Origin: Trichomonas tenax
Lineage: Eukaryota > Parabasalia > Trichomonadida > Trichomonadidae
Assembly: GCA_023091735.1 (NCBI GenBank)
Contig: JALKBU010000041.1
Coordinates: forward strand, 1 to 64,000
Direction of reading: 5' to 3'
DNA: 64,000 nt
In this document: positions 50,161-60,303 of the stretch, in pieces
Numbering within the stretch: the first letter of the stretch is position 1
How the letters are laid out: each line of letters begins with the position of its first letter
Made by a program: the position numbers and the translations under genes
Notes under the pieces: generated by a model
Seen by the model: only the letters and a program-made list of their open reading frames with translations
Databases searched by the model: none
What the model was told of the DNA's origin: nothing

Positions 50161-50205
50161 CAATTAACGGAAATAAAAAGGGGATTATACCGCCCCCTGT
50201 AATTG
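50161..50205. other. two-tier hairpin, CAATTA/TAATTG and GGGG/CCCC
   Basis: CAATTA (50161-50166) faces TAATTG (50200-50205), and GGGG (50180-50183) faces a C-run (50193-50197). It may be part of the same structured segment. Confidence 0.35.
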
Positions 50206-50501
50206 TTAGTGTTCCACAATTTTACGCTATTCAGATTTTTGTTTTCTACAAACGATAAGAAATATATTTCACGTTCGAAAACGCACGTGAACGTTTTTAT
50301 GATGTTTACAAATTTTCTGAGGATTTTTTCTTACTTTTAATAGTTGTTTCTATATGATATGAGTTAAGTAAAACTAAACGGTTTTGAGAGCAGGCATTAT
50401 CGGTTCTGAACGAAAAAATAACAAACAGTATATGCTAATTATGAAAGATTGTAAACAACAATTTTTTTGAATACAAATTTTTCAGAGGGTTAAATTAAAA
50501 A
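50206..50501. other. leader of the CAMK-like kinase
   Basis: A+T-rich upstream region. TTTTTCAGAGGG lies about 20 nt before the ATG. No gene. Confidence 0.45.
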
Positions 50502-51440
50502 ATGGATGAGCAAAAGTTTTTCGAGAATCAAGGTATTGAGATTTGCCGCGTGATTGCTGTGGGTGGATACGGCACTGTTTACCTCGTATTCCATGCCAAA
50601 TTCCAAACGTACTTTGCTTTGAAGAAGATTCCTCAGAATAGATTTAAAGAAGGAGAGATTGAGTGTCTGAAGAAGTTGGATCAGACTAATATTATCAATC
50701 TTTATGAAATTTACAAGTTCTCTGCTTTCGTTTATCTACTTATGGAGTATTGTCCGATTGATTTGACACAAATACTCAAACAGGGCGAACTCAATGAAGA
50801 CCAACTCTGCAAGTATTGCCATGACATCTTAATGGCTATTAAATCCTGCCATGACAGCAAGATCGCACATAATGATATTAAACCTTCAAACTTCCTTATT
50901 GACAAGTATGGCCGTCTGAAGGCCGGTGATTTCGGTCTCTCATCCCTCCACAATATCACAAAGACCTCAAACAACTTTACTGGTACAACATTGTTCATGG
51001 CCCCTGAAATTCTTGAAAGAAAGGAATTTGATCCATTTAAATCAGATATCTGGGCTATTGGCGTTACATTTTATTATCTCGCTACGCAAAGTTATCCTTT
51101 CACATCCAATGAAAGAGATATTTTACTCAAGCAAATTCAACATGAAAGAATTCCATATTACAACATTGACAGCACCAAACTCCAAAAGGTTGTGAAATGG
51201 TGCTTATCATATAATCCTGCAAATCGACCAACAGTTGATCAATTATTGGAGATGTCATACTTCAAGAAGTACGCTGCTAATCAGACCAGCAGATTGGGAT
51301 GCATTTCCTCGCATCAGTCTCATGGTGCTTTAATTTTCCGTCCGAGTGTCAGCCACAAGGGCCGCCTTCGCTCTAGGAACTCTCTGCAGCTCGTGAAAAG
51401 CATGACAGCTGGCTCCATAATGGTCGAGTCTGATACATAA
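50502..51440 (+). CDS. CAMK-like Ser/Thr protein kinase
   Basis: A 312-residue protein. The kinase domain (about 12-255) has the glycine loop AVGGYGTVYLV, ALKKI with the ATP-site Lys, HNDIKPSNFLI as the catalytic loop, DFGLSS, GTTLFMAPEIL and DIWAIGVTFYYLA. The HRD Arg is Asn (HND), a substitution common in small trichomonad kinases and compatible with activity because the Asp is kept. A basic Ser-rich tail of about 55 residues follows (KGRLRSRNSLQLVK). A calmodulin-binding or UBA region is not evident. It is distinct from the broken kinase at 18.4-19.4 kb. Confidence 0.9.
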   Translation: MDEQKFFENQGIEICRVIAVGGYGTVYLVFHAKFQTYFALKKIPQNRFKEGEIECLKKLDQTNIINLYEIYKFSAFVYLLMEYCPIDLTQILKQGELNEDQLCKYCHDILMAIKSCHDSKIAHNDIKPSNFLIDKYGRLKAGDFGLSSLHNITKTSNNFTGTTLFMAPEILERKEFDPFKSDIWAIGVTFYYLATQSYPFTSNERDILLKQIQHERIPYYNIDSTKLQKVVKWCLSYNPANRPTVDQLLEMSYFKKYAANQTSRLGCISSHQSHGALIFRPSVSHKGRLRSRNSLQLVKSMTAGSIMVESDT

Positions 51441-52534
51441 CCTCAAATCAGAGTTCAGTATTTTTTTCCTAGCAACATAAGATTATTTGTTTTTATTATA
51501 AGAATGTTTGTCTATTCCTATTGTATTTTGTTAAACTATGCTGTAATTGTTTATTCTCAATGTTTTTTTTTGAGATCAAATACTCTTTAAAGGAATCCAA
51601 GGATGAATGTCTAATGATATGCTTGGCATTGACGAATAAGAGAATGTTATAAAGTCGAAACAGCTCAATGAGATAATTTTCATTAATTTCTAACAAATTG
51701 TAAAATTGACTATGAAATTGCAATCCAAGAATGCGGAAATAGATATGCTACAATCCGCAAATATTAATCCGCAAGGTAATGCAAGAGAAATCATATATAT
51801 TTCGGACAAAAACGATGAATATGGAACACAAAATGTGGTCGTTTGAAACTAAAAACATGATACAAAGATTCAGAGGATTGTGCGGCAGGGTATTTAGGGA
51901 AAAAGAAAGCACCAAAACAACAAATGAAAAGTTTGACATCAATTATCAGTGCAAAAAATTTCGTGGGGGTCATGTACATTAAATTGTCTATCTATTCACA
52001 TCATTTTTGTCAAAAATCGTGTCGAATAGAAAGATTCAACAACAATAAATCTAATGATTGAGATCTCTATATATACCTGTCTCTATGCGCAATACATCAA
52101 TACGCTCCTAAATTACTTAGTTCCAATGTTGTGCTCAAATCGAGCGATTTCAAATTGAAAAACAACTTTTTATCTCGGCTTGACAACACATATGATGTAT
52201 GACCCTATGTGATTAATATTGTATGCGTATATAACTGGTTTTCTCCATTTGATATGGGTTCAAATATAATGTTTATTCCAACAATACGCCGGTACCATTT
52301 AACCCTGTTGATTAGCACTTTCACAGTGCGGTTTCAGTGTTAATAGCCAGAAAATTTGATTTTTGCTGCTGAAAATGTTTCATAGCACATTATCTCCTGA
52401 GATTTGCAATAAAGTTCCAAATCCACTTCCTTTGAATAAAATTAATCTATCGCAATCATACTTAATAATACCCAGATAAGATTACAAAATCAGGCAAAAC
52501 ATTGAATTACCATTGAAAAGAACGAAACGTGACA
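51441..52534. other. intergenic, no supported gene
   Basis: About 1.1 kb. Overlapping frames near 51748-51982 on both strands are short and without motifs. Nothing else recognised. Confidence 0.5.
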
Positions 52535-53620
52535 ATGAAAGTTGGAGAGAGGATTGGAGGCGGAAGTTACGGCAATATCTTTTATGCCTACAACCCTGCC
52601 AACCAGAAGGAGCTGGCTTTGAAAATAGAATCGGAAAAAACGAAGAAATCTCAAATTTTTAATGAATATCGAACATTAAAATCTCTCGCAGGATATGTGG
52701 GTATTCCAAAAGTGTATTTCGAAACTTGCTACGCAAACCAAAATGCTTTTACCATGGAATTACTCGGAGACTCTCTCGAAAAATTGTTGGTTAAATGTGG
52801 CAAAAGATTTACATTGAAAACAGTGTTGATGCTTGCTGATCAGATGATAAAATGCCTTCAATATATTCACGTGAAGTCATATATTCACCTAGACATTAAA
52901 CCTGAAAATTTTACGATTGGAATCGGAGCAAATGCATGTGTTGTATATCTAATTGACTTTGGATTATCAAAGCGGTATATTAATTCTCAGACAAACCAGC
53001 ACATTCCATTCCGCGAAGGAAGAAGTTTTACAGGCACCACTCGTTATGCATCTATTAATGATCACCTTGGTATTGAACAATCAAGGAGAGATGATATGGA
53101 GTCATTAGCTTACTTATTCATATATTTATTAAAAGGTAAACTCCCATGGCATGGATGCAAACGTGAGACACTTCAAATCAAGCTATCCACAAGTATTGAA
53201 GAACTCTGCCAAGATATTCCTGTTGAATTCTTAATATTTTTGCAAGAAATGAGAAAGCTCGATTTTTATGAGGAACCAAACTACAACAAGTATATCACCA
53301 TGTTTAGGAATCTTTTCATTAACCTGGGTTACGTTTATGATGATGTTTACGATTGGAATTTGTTACCAGAAGAACCCAAACTCCCACACTTTAAGAATGA
53401 AGGTCTTTCTCCAAAGAAAGAAGAATGCACTGCTTATATTATGAAGAAGAAACCATTTTACAGAGAGAAGTACGCTGGTTCATCAAGGTTAACATTTCTT
53501 TCATTATCTCCACAGAACCACCTAACGCAGTCCGGATTTTTATTGACTAAATCTCCAGGACACAGACTTACTCTCGAACCGAACCAAACACTACCATTTT
53601 TGATACCATTTCCAAAATAA
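52535..53620 (+). CDS. casein kinase 1 family protein kinase
   Basis: A 361-residue protein with CK1 hallmarks. These are the short glycine loop GERIGGGSYGNIFYAY, ALKIES, KVYFETCYANQNAFTMELLGDSLE, HLDIKPENF, LIDFGLSKRY, then the family-specific GRSFTGTTRYASIN in place of APE, and RRDDMESLAYLFIYLLKGKLPW. The C-terminal tail of about 75 residues is Pro/Leu-rich. CK1 kinases prefer primed acidic sites and act in many pathways. The frame extends two codons upstream to a GTG; the ATG at 52535 is used. It is preceded directly by AAACGTGAC, a variant of the recurrent motif. Confidence 0.93.
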   Translation: MKVGERIGGGSYGNIFYAYNPANQKELALKIESEKTKKSQIFNEYRTLKSLAGYVGIPKVYFETCYANQNAFTMELLGDSLEKLLVKCGKRFTLKTVLMLADQMIKCLQYIHVKSYIHLDIKPENFTIGIGANACVVYLIDFGLSKRYINSQTNQHIPFREGRSFTGTTRYASINDHLGIEQSRRDDMESLAYLFIYLLKGKLPWHGCKRETLQIKLSTSIEELCQDIPVEFLIFLQEMRKLDFYEEPNYNKYITMFRNLFINLGYVYDDVYDWNLLPEEPKLPHFKNEGLSPKKEECTAYIMKKKPFYREKYAGSSRLTFLSLSPQNHLTQSGFLLTKSPGHRLTLEPNQTLPFLIPFPK

Positions 53621-53776
53621 TTTTGTTATTGTTTTTGTTTGTATTATGCATTTGATCAAGCCAAATGCTATATATTCATGTATATTATACTAAATTGTTA
53701 AGTTTAGAAATAATTGAATTTGAATAAACAGTGAAAGAATAGAAAATGAGAGTGTTTATAAAAACAAAAATCCGTG
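53621..53776. other. short convergent spacer
   Basis: 3' ends of the CK1 gene and of the next minus-strand gene. Nothing seen. Confidence 0.5.
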
Positions 53777-54313
53777 CTACTGCTGATAGAGGTCCGTAGC
53801 ATTCGCAGAAGGCGTAGTTTGGAAGGTCGAATTCTGAAGCGTTGGTTTAATCGTGTTTATATTGTAGTTTGCATGTATGCTCTTGTCCACAACTGTCATT
53901 CCGTTATCGTCAACTACCTCTTCTGGCTTGTTTTGTTGCGATTCTTCAAATACGTTATCTGGTTTGGTTGGGTATACTTCAGATTCGACACGTGAGATAG
54001 AACTTGATGGGTGATTAGATTGTTTAAGTGAGTTTAAGAACGTCTGCAAATCGGTCATTGGACGTTTCGGAGTTTTTTCTCGATGTCTTTGTATTTCTGC
54101 GAGTTCTTGGTATTTCAGAGCCTCTTCGTATTGGAGGTTCTGTCTGTATTTCGCTTGTCTCTTTTCGAACAAAACCAATCTGCGATTCGGCGGTGGCTGT
54201 GTTGTGTCAATTATCGATTTCTGGTCGCGTAAAGCTTCGAGATGCTTTCTATCTTTGTCCTGTCGGACTTGTCTGTCGATGATTCGATTCAAGACCCTTG
54301 GCGCGCGATACAT
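53777..54313 (-). CDS. hypothetical basic helical protein
   Basis: A 178-residue protein. The N-terminal half is a charged helix (RIIDRQVRQDKDRKHLEALR ... KRQAKYRQNLQYEEALKYQE), probably coiled coil. The C-terminal half is disordered and Asn/Gln/Ser/Thr-rich (HANYNINTIKPTLQNST). No domain recognised. It starts at MYRAPRVLN; two upstream codons are open but begin with TTG. TTTTGTCAAAA lies about 10 nt before the ATG. Confidence 0.6.
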   Translation of the reverse strand: MYRAPRVLNRIIDRQVRQDKDRKHLEALRDQKSIIDTTQPPPNRRLVLFEKRQAKYRQNLQYEEALKYQELAEIQRHREKTPKRPMTDLQTFLNSLKQSNHPSSSISRVESEVYPTKPDNVFEESQQNKPEEVVDDNGMTVVDKSIHANYNINTIKPTLQNSTFQTTPSANATDLYQQ

Positions 54314-54654
54314 CTGCAAATTTTGACAAAACTGTTAAGATAAATCTTTGCCGTGTAAACAAAAATTTCCTCATGTAAAGTCAAAAATATAAATTGATTC
54401 TTTTCGCATGATTATAAGACAAATTCTATATATAAATTCAATCCATTTCCAGTGAGTTATTGTAATACGATCTATATTTAAGTTTGCAGTCATATATCAT
54501 CAACCATTTTTTTTGATAAAATATCATGCGTCACTATCATGTTTAGTCGAAAATATGGATGGCAAAAGGTTTAAGTGACTGAATTTCTTCATATAATATC
54601 GAACAAAAAAGTTTATTAGTCTATAAAAATACAAAAACAACTAATTCATAAAAA
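54314..54654. other. intergenic, no gene
   Basis: A+T-rich spacer between two minus-strand genes. Nothing beyond the TTTTGTCAAAA word. Confidence 0.5.
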
Positions 54655-56118
54655 TTACTTTGTTTGAGAAGCGACCTTTGGCTTGACAACTGGATTTGAT
54701 TTCGTCATTGTCTTTGCTAAAGCTGATTGTGTTCTAGTGAATGGAGCGCTGCTGCTTTGACTTGCTGTTTTGAGTTTCTCAACTCTCTCATCATCAATAG
54801 TATCAAAGTTGAGATGTTTTGCCTTAATGTTATGCTTTTCACACAAATCACCAATCATTTTCTCATATATCTCGATTCTTGCCTGCAATGGCTCAATCTG
54901 TTTCTTTCTCTGCCCAAGAATTTCATTCAAGCGAGACTCATTGAACTGAGTGAATGTCTTGATAACTTTGTTATGCTTTTCCATGAGTCTTTCTTTCTTA
55001 GTTTGATAATAGTCATTCATTTTTTCTATGTTTTGCTGCTCTTCCTGCTTCTGAAGCTTGTCAGCCTTAGCCTTTTTAGCAATAGCTTCATCGAACTTTC
55101 GGTTGAGAGCTAAGTTCTTTTCTTCGCTTCTAAGTTTGAGCAAAGTCACAGAGTATCTCTTGAATTCCGGCTGCAACTCAGAAGGAGTTTGTTCATCAAA
55201 CTTCTCTATTTCACTTTGTTGCTCTTCCCTCATTGCAGCTGCCTTCTGACTGAACTCTGCTTCATGATTATTGATCATTTGCTGATAATGATCATTTAAG
55301 TGTTCAACAAGAGCCATGAGTTCATTCCTCTTGGAAATAAGGTCTTCTATTGTAGCTTTGCTATCTTTGATGGCTGTTTCGCGCTTTAGTTTCGCTTGAA
55401 CATAATCATGTGCTTCAGCGGCTTTCTTGGCGTCGTAATAATTTGATTTTTCAACAAGATCTCTCTCGAGGTTCCTGAGCTGGAATGACGAAGCTTGAAG
55501 CTGCTCGATCGTTGGCTCTGTTTCTATTGGCTTCTTTTCTAATAATGCTTTAGTAAAGTCGTCTAATACTATTTCTTGCTTCGGACGATATTCTTCAGGT
55601 GGAAGTGCAGCTCTTGGTGGCTTTGGAGGGTTTTCAGAAACTGTATTTAATCTTTTCATTATATATGGATTGTTCTTAACATTCTTAGGTATTCCTTCGT
55701 GTACCTCGCGATAGTTCATTGCTCTCTTTTGCTTTCTAGCTTGATCAACTGATAGTGGCTTTTTAGTTTTGTATAATCTTGGATTTGGTGTCTTAGGTAC
55801 CTTTTTATTGTTTTCCTTGTTATCTTTTGACTTTTGTTTCATATTTTTGACGATTGGTTCGGTCATTTTATCTTTAATAACATTTTCACGGGGTGAATGC
55901 CCTTCAGAGTGTACTGAAAGAGCTTCATTTGATTCGCATGATGCATCTTCTGTTGTAATCATAGTTTCTGTGCTTTGTTTTTGCACTTCTTCATTTTCTT
56001 GATTATTGAATTCGATAAGTTTATCTTTAATTTCACCGCTGATGGAGTTCTCTTTGTTGGATCTCCCAACAACAGTGTCTTTCACTGCGGTTGGGAAAAG
56101 TCCAGTGTCTTCATTCAT
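54655..56118 (-). CDS. coiled-coil protein of a trichomonad filament-like family
   Basis: A 487-residue protein. The N-terminal 190 residues are disordered, Lys/Glu/Ser-rich with proline patches (NPPKPPRAALPPEEYRPK). From about 195 to 460 there is a nearly continuous charged coiled coil (KSNYYDAKKAAEAHDYVQAK ... RKKQIEPLQARIEIYEKMIG). A basic Ser/Thr-rich tail follows. The 57139-58812 protein has the same plan and similar blocks, in which a K-x-D/Y-E-A repeat start is followed by Tyr-x-x-x-Lys heptads. The two are therefore diverged tandem paralogues. Such proteins usually build cytoskeletal structures. The first ATG, at 56118, is used; GTCACTTTT lies 14-22 nt upstream on the coding strand. 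Confidence 0.75.
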   Translation of the reverse strand: MNEDTGLFPTAVKDTVVGRSNKENSISGEIKDKLIEFNNQENEEVQKQSTETMITTEDASCESNEALSVHSEGHSPRENVIKDKMTEPIVKNMKQKSKDNKENNKKVPKTPNPRLYKTKKPLSVDQARKQKRAMNYREVHEGIPKNVKNNPYIMKRLNTVSENPPKPPRAALPPEEYRPKQEIVLDDFTKALLEKKPIETEPTIEQLQASSFQLRNLERDLVEKSNYYDAKKAAEAHDYVQAKLKRETAIKDSKATIEDLISKRNELMALVEHLNDHYQQMINNHEAEFSQKAAAMREEQQSEIEKFDEQTPSELQPEFKRYSVTLLKLRSEEKNLALNRKFDEAIAKKAKADKLQKQEEQQNIEKMNDYYQTKKERLMEKHNKVIKTFTQFNESRLNEILGQRKKQIEPLQARIEIYEKMIGDLCEKHNIKAKHLNFDTIDDERVEKLKTASQSSSAPFTRTQSALAKTMTKSNPVVKPKVASQTK

Positions 56119-56131
56119 GGAATAACGTGTG

Positions 56132-56140
56132 AAAAGTGAC
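56132..56140 (-). promoter_or_regulatory. GTCACTTTT (inverse motif) before the coiled-coil gene
   Basis: On the coding strand this reads GTCACTTTT, 14-22 nt before the ATG at 56118. It also fits the initiator pattern TCA-C-T. Confidence 0.4.
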
Positions 56141-56295
56141 AGCAATGTATCAACATCTTTCTTATTTTCAAGCTTTTGAAGTCATCACGAGACAGAGATA
56201 CCCGCAAATGACCCATTCGGATCAAGTAATGAGGTTTAAGATACTAAATATTATAATTAATTTTTACAAAGAAAAATTGGTGAACAGGCTACCTC

Positions 56296-56817
56296 TTAAA
56301 ACAACATGGCATATGGACTGTTCTTGATTTTGTTGGTTATGTGATCATAAACTTGATCAAGTTCTTGAGCTGTTAATGGTCTCCACTTGATCTCAATCTG
56401 CTTATCCCATTCCCACCAAAGGAATGATTTGCATGTAGTTGTAATAACTTCAGAATTAACATTAACCTCAGCAAAGAGCTGCTTGATATCAACATTAACG
56501 GTGGTTCCACTTTTTGTGATCGAAACCTTTGTTATGGACTTTTTGGCTGTTCTTGATGAAGGATGTAATAGGTCGATATCTAATGAGAAAGTATTTTCTG
56601 TTGTTGCAGCTGTGGTCGAGAAGGTCATCTTCTTGGCCAAATGGTCGGCAGCTTCATTTGTTAAAATTTTGCTAGATTTAAGATAATTTGCAAGTTCGGA
56701 TAAAGCAACTTTCTTAGATAATGGTGAATAAGCGATTGAATCAGAACCAATGGTAATCGGCGGATTTTCGACATCAGTCTTTGCCTTCACCACAATAAGA
56801 AGCAAAAAAGCAAGCAT
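56296..56817 (-). CDS. small secreted protein, unknown
   Basis: A 173-residue protein with a hydrophobic signal (MLAFLLLIVVKAKTDVENPP) and no other membrane segment. The mature part is Ser/Thr-rich with beta-type alternation, one Cys (TTCKSFLWWEWDKQIEIKW), and ends SPYAMLF. No family recognised. AAAAAGTGAC lies 15-24 nt before the ATG. It sits between two coiled-coil paralogues in the same orientation; function unknown. Confidence 0.72.
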   Translation of the reverse strand: MLAFLLLIVVKAKTDVENPPITIGSDSIAYSPLSKKVALSELANYLKSSKILTNEAADHLAKKMTFSTTAATTENTFSLDIDLLHPSSRTAKKSITKVSITKSGTTVNVDIKQLFAEVNVNSEVITTTCKSFLWWEWDKQIEIKWRPLTAQELDQVYDHITNKIKNSPYAMLF

Positions 56818-56831
56818 TAGTGGACTTCAAT

Positions 56832-56841
56832 GTCACTTTTT
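56832..56841 (-). promoter_or_regulatory. AAAAAGTGAC motif before the secreted-protein gene
   Basis: An exact motif on the coding strand, 15-24 nt before the ATG at 56817. Confidence 0.45.
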
Positions 56842-57138
56842 GGTTTTTGACGTCAAGGAAAAGTTATCGACAAAATCTTTTCTCCATCTTTACATTTCTT
56901 TTGGGTTTATGCAAACTATCGCATTTCCAATTTATCTACAATGAAATTTTCTCAAGAAACACAAAAATAACTTTGAAATAATTGCAAATTCAAATACCTT
57001 AAAATTATCATCCAACCATAACATACTTTTTAAAATCAGGATGTTCACTATTATGTTAAGTTTTCATTAATTTACTATTGATATTATGCTATTTCATGAA
57101 GACTGTTGTATGATATATCGAGATAAAAAACATTTTTA
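56842..57138. other. intergenic, nothing seen
   Basis: A+T-rich spacer between two minus-strand genes. Confidence 0.5.
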
Positions 57139-58812
57139 TTACTTAACAGTTGACATCGCTGATTTTCCTCTATTACGCATAATTTTCTGCAAAGGAGGCA
57201 GCTTGAGTTTTCCTTCTATCTTAATAGGTTTAAATTGAGGGATTTTCTTGTTGATAGCTTCTTTCATTGCCTCTGCTTCCTTTTCTTTCGCTTTATTCTT
57301 TTCTTCTATAAGTTCTTCAATCTTCTTGATTTGGCTTTGTAATTTCTCATTAATAGACTTGAGAGGACGCTCAGCATGCTCATAATCGGCAGTGAGCTTT
57401 CTCATTCGCATATTGAATGTTTGCTCTGCGACATCTGCCTCATTTTCATATTTGGATCTTAACCGCAAAATAGCAGCATCATATGCTTCATTAAGTCTCT
57501 TGAATGCATCCTCAGTTTCTTCTGATTCAGCTTTAGCAATTTCTTGAGCAATTAATGCTGCTTCTTCATATCTATGAGCTTTCAGATTAACCATAGCTTC
57601 ATTACGAAGATTGATCAATTTACTTGAAGGCTTCGTGAATTTATTTCTTGTTTTATCATCATTCCATTTTTCTTCTAATTCGGATGATTCATATAAATAA
57701 TTACTTTCTATTTCATTCATCATTCGTCTCTTTTCATCTTCTAATTTTTTCTTTTTTTCTTCTAATTTCTGTTTGAGACGTTCCAGCTTATCATTGACCT
57801 TTTCCAATCTCTTCTCTAACACTTCATTATTTTCTCCAGCATTTTGTTTTTGGCCATTATGCGATGCTTTCAGGGCGTTTATAACAATCTCCAAATACAT
57901 GCTCTCTGTGATCATTCTGCCTTTTATGGTTTTCTCAAACACTTTCTTGAGCTCATTCAAAACAATCTTAACCTGCTTATCAAGTGTGTCAGAAAGCTGA
58001 GAGCCACATATTGCATGAAATACGAGACTGTCGCGCTTATAGTCAATGATTTCGAGCAATCCAGGCGGTACTCTACCAATATTAGCATCAACATCAAAGT
58101 CTTTATCATATTTGTTTGATTTTTCGACATAATTATTGTTCTTAACAACTGGCGAGTTATTTTCTGATACTTTAGGTTGTTTCTCTCCTTTATATGTTTG
58201 CTTTGTTGAAACAGAAGTCAAGAACATTGAGTCATGCTCAGACTCAGGGCTGTCTTCAACTTCTTCTGGTTCTTCAACGTATTGCGTAGTTTGCTCCACT
58301 GTTTTCTCGACCTTTGTTTCTGATTTTGCCTTTTCTTCAGATTTATGCTTTTTGATCTCTTCTACTTTGGCTTCAACATTCTCTTTGTGTGAAAATGTAT
58401 ATAAAGGTAGTGCAAGACTTTGATTTGCTCGCTTTTTCGTATCTGTTTTAGGTTTATCGCGTTTAATTGATTCATTGAAAAGTCTGTTAAACTGGATGTT
58501 CTGTATTTTTGTAGGTGATCCATTTTTAGATCGATGTGTTCTTGGTTTCTTGTTATTTTGTTGCCAAATGAATGGTGAATCATTAGAAAAAGCAGCAAGA
58601 GCTTCTTCTAGAGCCGAATTCTTCTTAGGGTGAACTATCTTCTTCTGCTGTTTATGCATCTCGGATAAAGACTTCTCCTGTTTTGGAGTTTCTTCTATTT
58701 CTTGCGTTTTTTCTTGATTTTCTTCTGTATTTTCTTGCTGTGGTTCTTCTATTTGCTCGCTTGGCTCTTCATTCACTTCAATTGTTTCATTTTCACTCTT
58801 AGAATCTTCCAA
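57139..58812 (-). CDS. coiled-coil paralogue of 54655-56118; start unclear
   Basis: A 557-residue open frame. An extremely acidic, Glu/Gln-rich N-terminus (about 1-55) is followed by a disordered region (55-250). A long coiled coil from about 290 to 530 contains INLRNEAMVNLKAHRYEEAA, a block similar in plan to KFDEAIAKKAKADKLQ of the neighbour. The tail is basic. The frame has no ATG near its 5' end: it opens after a TAA and reaches TTG at 58812, and the first ATG is residue 52 (58659). Either the acidic stretch is untranslated, or the ATG lies in an unrecognised exon or was lost to a sequence error. The body is clearly coding. Confidence 0.7.
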   Translation of the reverse strand: MEDSKSENETIEVNEEPSEQIEEPQQENTEENQEKTQEIEETPKQEKSLSEMHKQQKKIVHPKKNSALEEALAAFSNDSPFIWQQNNKKPRTHRSKNGSPTKIQNIQFNRLFNESIKRDKPKTDTKKRANQSLALPLYTFSHKENVEAKVEEIKKHKSEEKAKSETKVEKTVEQTTQYVEEPEEVEDSPESEHDSMFLTSVSTKQTYKGEKQPKVSENNSPVVKNNNYVEKSNKYDKDFDVDANIGRVPPGLLEIIDYKRDSLVFHAICGSQLSDTLDKQVKIVLNELKKVFEKTIKGRMITESMYLEIVINALKASHNGQKQNAGENNEVLEKRLEKVNDKLERLKQKLEEKKKKLEDEKRRMMNEIESNYLYESSELEEKWNDDKTRNKFTKPSSKLINLRNEAMVNLKAHRYEEAALIAQEIAKAESEETEDAFKRLNEAYDAAILRLRSKYENEADVAEQTFNMRMRKLTADYEHAERPLKSINEKLQSQIKKIEELIEEKNKAKEKEAEAMKEAINKKIPQFKPIKIEGKLKLPPLQKIMRNRGKSAMSTVK

Positions 58813-60303
58813 ATCAACCTCAGTAATTTTCTCGTTATTTTACTTTATAGGGGATATCAAAATTATGAAGGGGAGATAAGACTTTAGTAAGTTAGATAGA
58901 CATCTTCTTCGTGACCCCCATGAGAGGGAACAACGTAATATTTATTAATTTTTAGACAAATATATGTTAATATATCAAATTAAGATCTAATTAAGGAATT
59001 CAAAGCGATTAAGCATGTTTTTGTGGTCACAGAGATACGCATCCGAATTTGATATTGATAAAATATCAAGATATAATGGATTTTCTATATTTTTTGAAAA
59101 ATATAAAATTATGATAAACTATATGTTCTTATTATCTTGAGAAATGATTAGGAAGAAGTCATATATGCTATATTTATTGATTATTTTGCACCTGTAGCAC
59201 AATAAAGTTTCAAAGATATAAACAGAAAAATGAGAATTTCTCCATTGGTCATTTGATAGGAATATCATTGATTTATCGATTGATGTGATAGATTTATGCC
59301 AATGCCAATATTATATAAAAATGATAAAAAACAAAAAGAAAATGTTAGGGCTATTGTAACTGGATTTATATTGTCCCACATGTTGCAATGTAATACAGCA
59401 GTGGCATCCGTGGCAGGTAGTAGCAAAAACTAGCAAAATTTGTTGGAAAATGAAGGTATTTAATGATATATGTTAATGATATATGAATTAGAACTATCAC
59501 AAGTATTCACTGTAAAATTATCTAACGTAGGTAATGAAAGAAAAAGGAAATGTCCATCATGTAAAAATTTAAACTTTTCTTTTGAAAATAATCGTATCTG
59601 TGATGATAAATTTTGAATAACTATAGATAAAACTCAATTTACAATGTGTTGTGACGGATTGAGAAGGGAATAGCTCACAAAAATTAATCATTCAAGTTTT
59701 TTATTGCGCAAATTGACTAAACACATGATTTACAATGTAATTTTCAGGTACAATCTGCTGGTATTCAAATTTTACAAAATGTAAAGTCTATAATTCAGAA
59801 GGTCCATTGAAATATTTGTGAATAGTTTTCATATTTTTGATGGCCATGCGGCTACTTTTAAACGATACTTAATGATAACAGGCGTTATATATTTCGAGTT
59901 TTGTGATCACATGAACTGAATTGATGCTTAATTTGAGGCATTTTCTTTATGTTTTCAAAATTTGTTAAAATGACCGCATATCAACAACGTGCTTTATGCA
60001 TTTGAGCTTCGCCTGACCTTTTGTAACATAATGTTGGATATTATTTCCTATTATTTTTTATTGAATTATATTTTTAGTAAAAATGTTTAAAATAAACTTA
60101 ATCACCTTGAAGGCCACACAAGTGTGAGGGCATATGATAGATTGATGAGATTTATTAAAAAAATGTCCAATTCATTATCAAATTATGCTTTTAATATATC
60201 AACATAAATGTTATAAAATCGCCATGAAAGATAAATCATTATACATTTTTGTATAATCAATAGTAAATATAACTACAAAAATTTTTCGATGTATATATAT
60301 ATA
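58813..60303. other. long intergenic region, nothing supported
   Basis: Nearly 1.5 kb, very A+T-rich, with no frame of note. No RNA gene or repeat recognised. Confidence 0.5.

Noticed and set aside
51748..51982. Overlapping short frames on both strands
   Set aside because: Mutually overlapping, without motifs, and in a gene-free spacer; one cannot be preferred.
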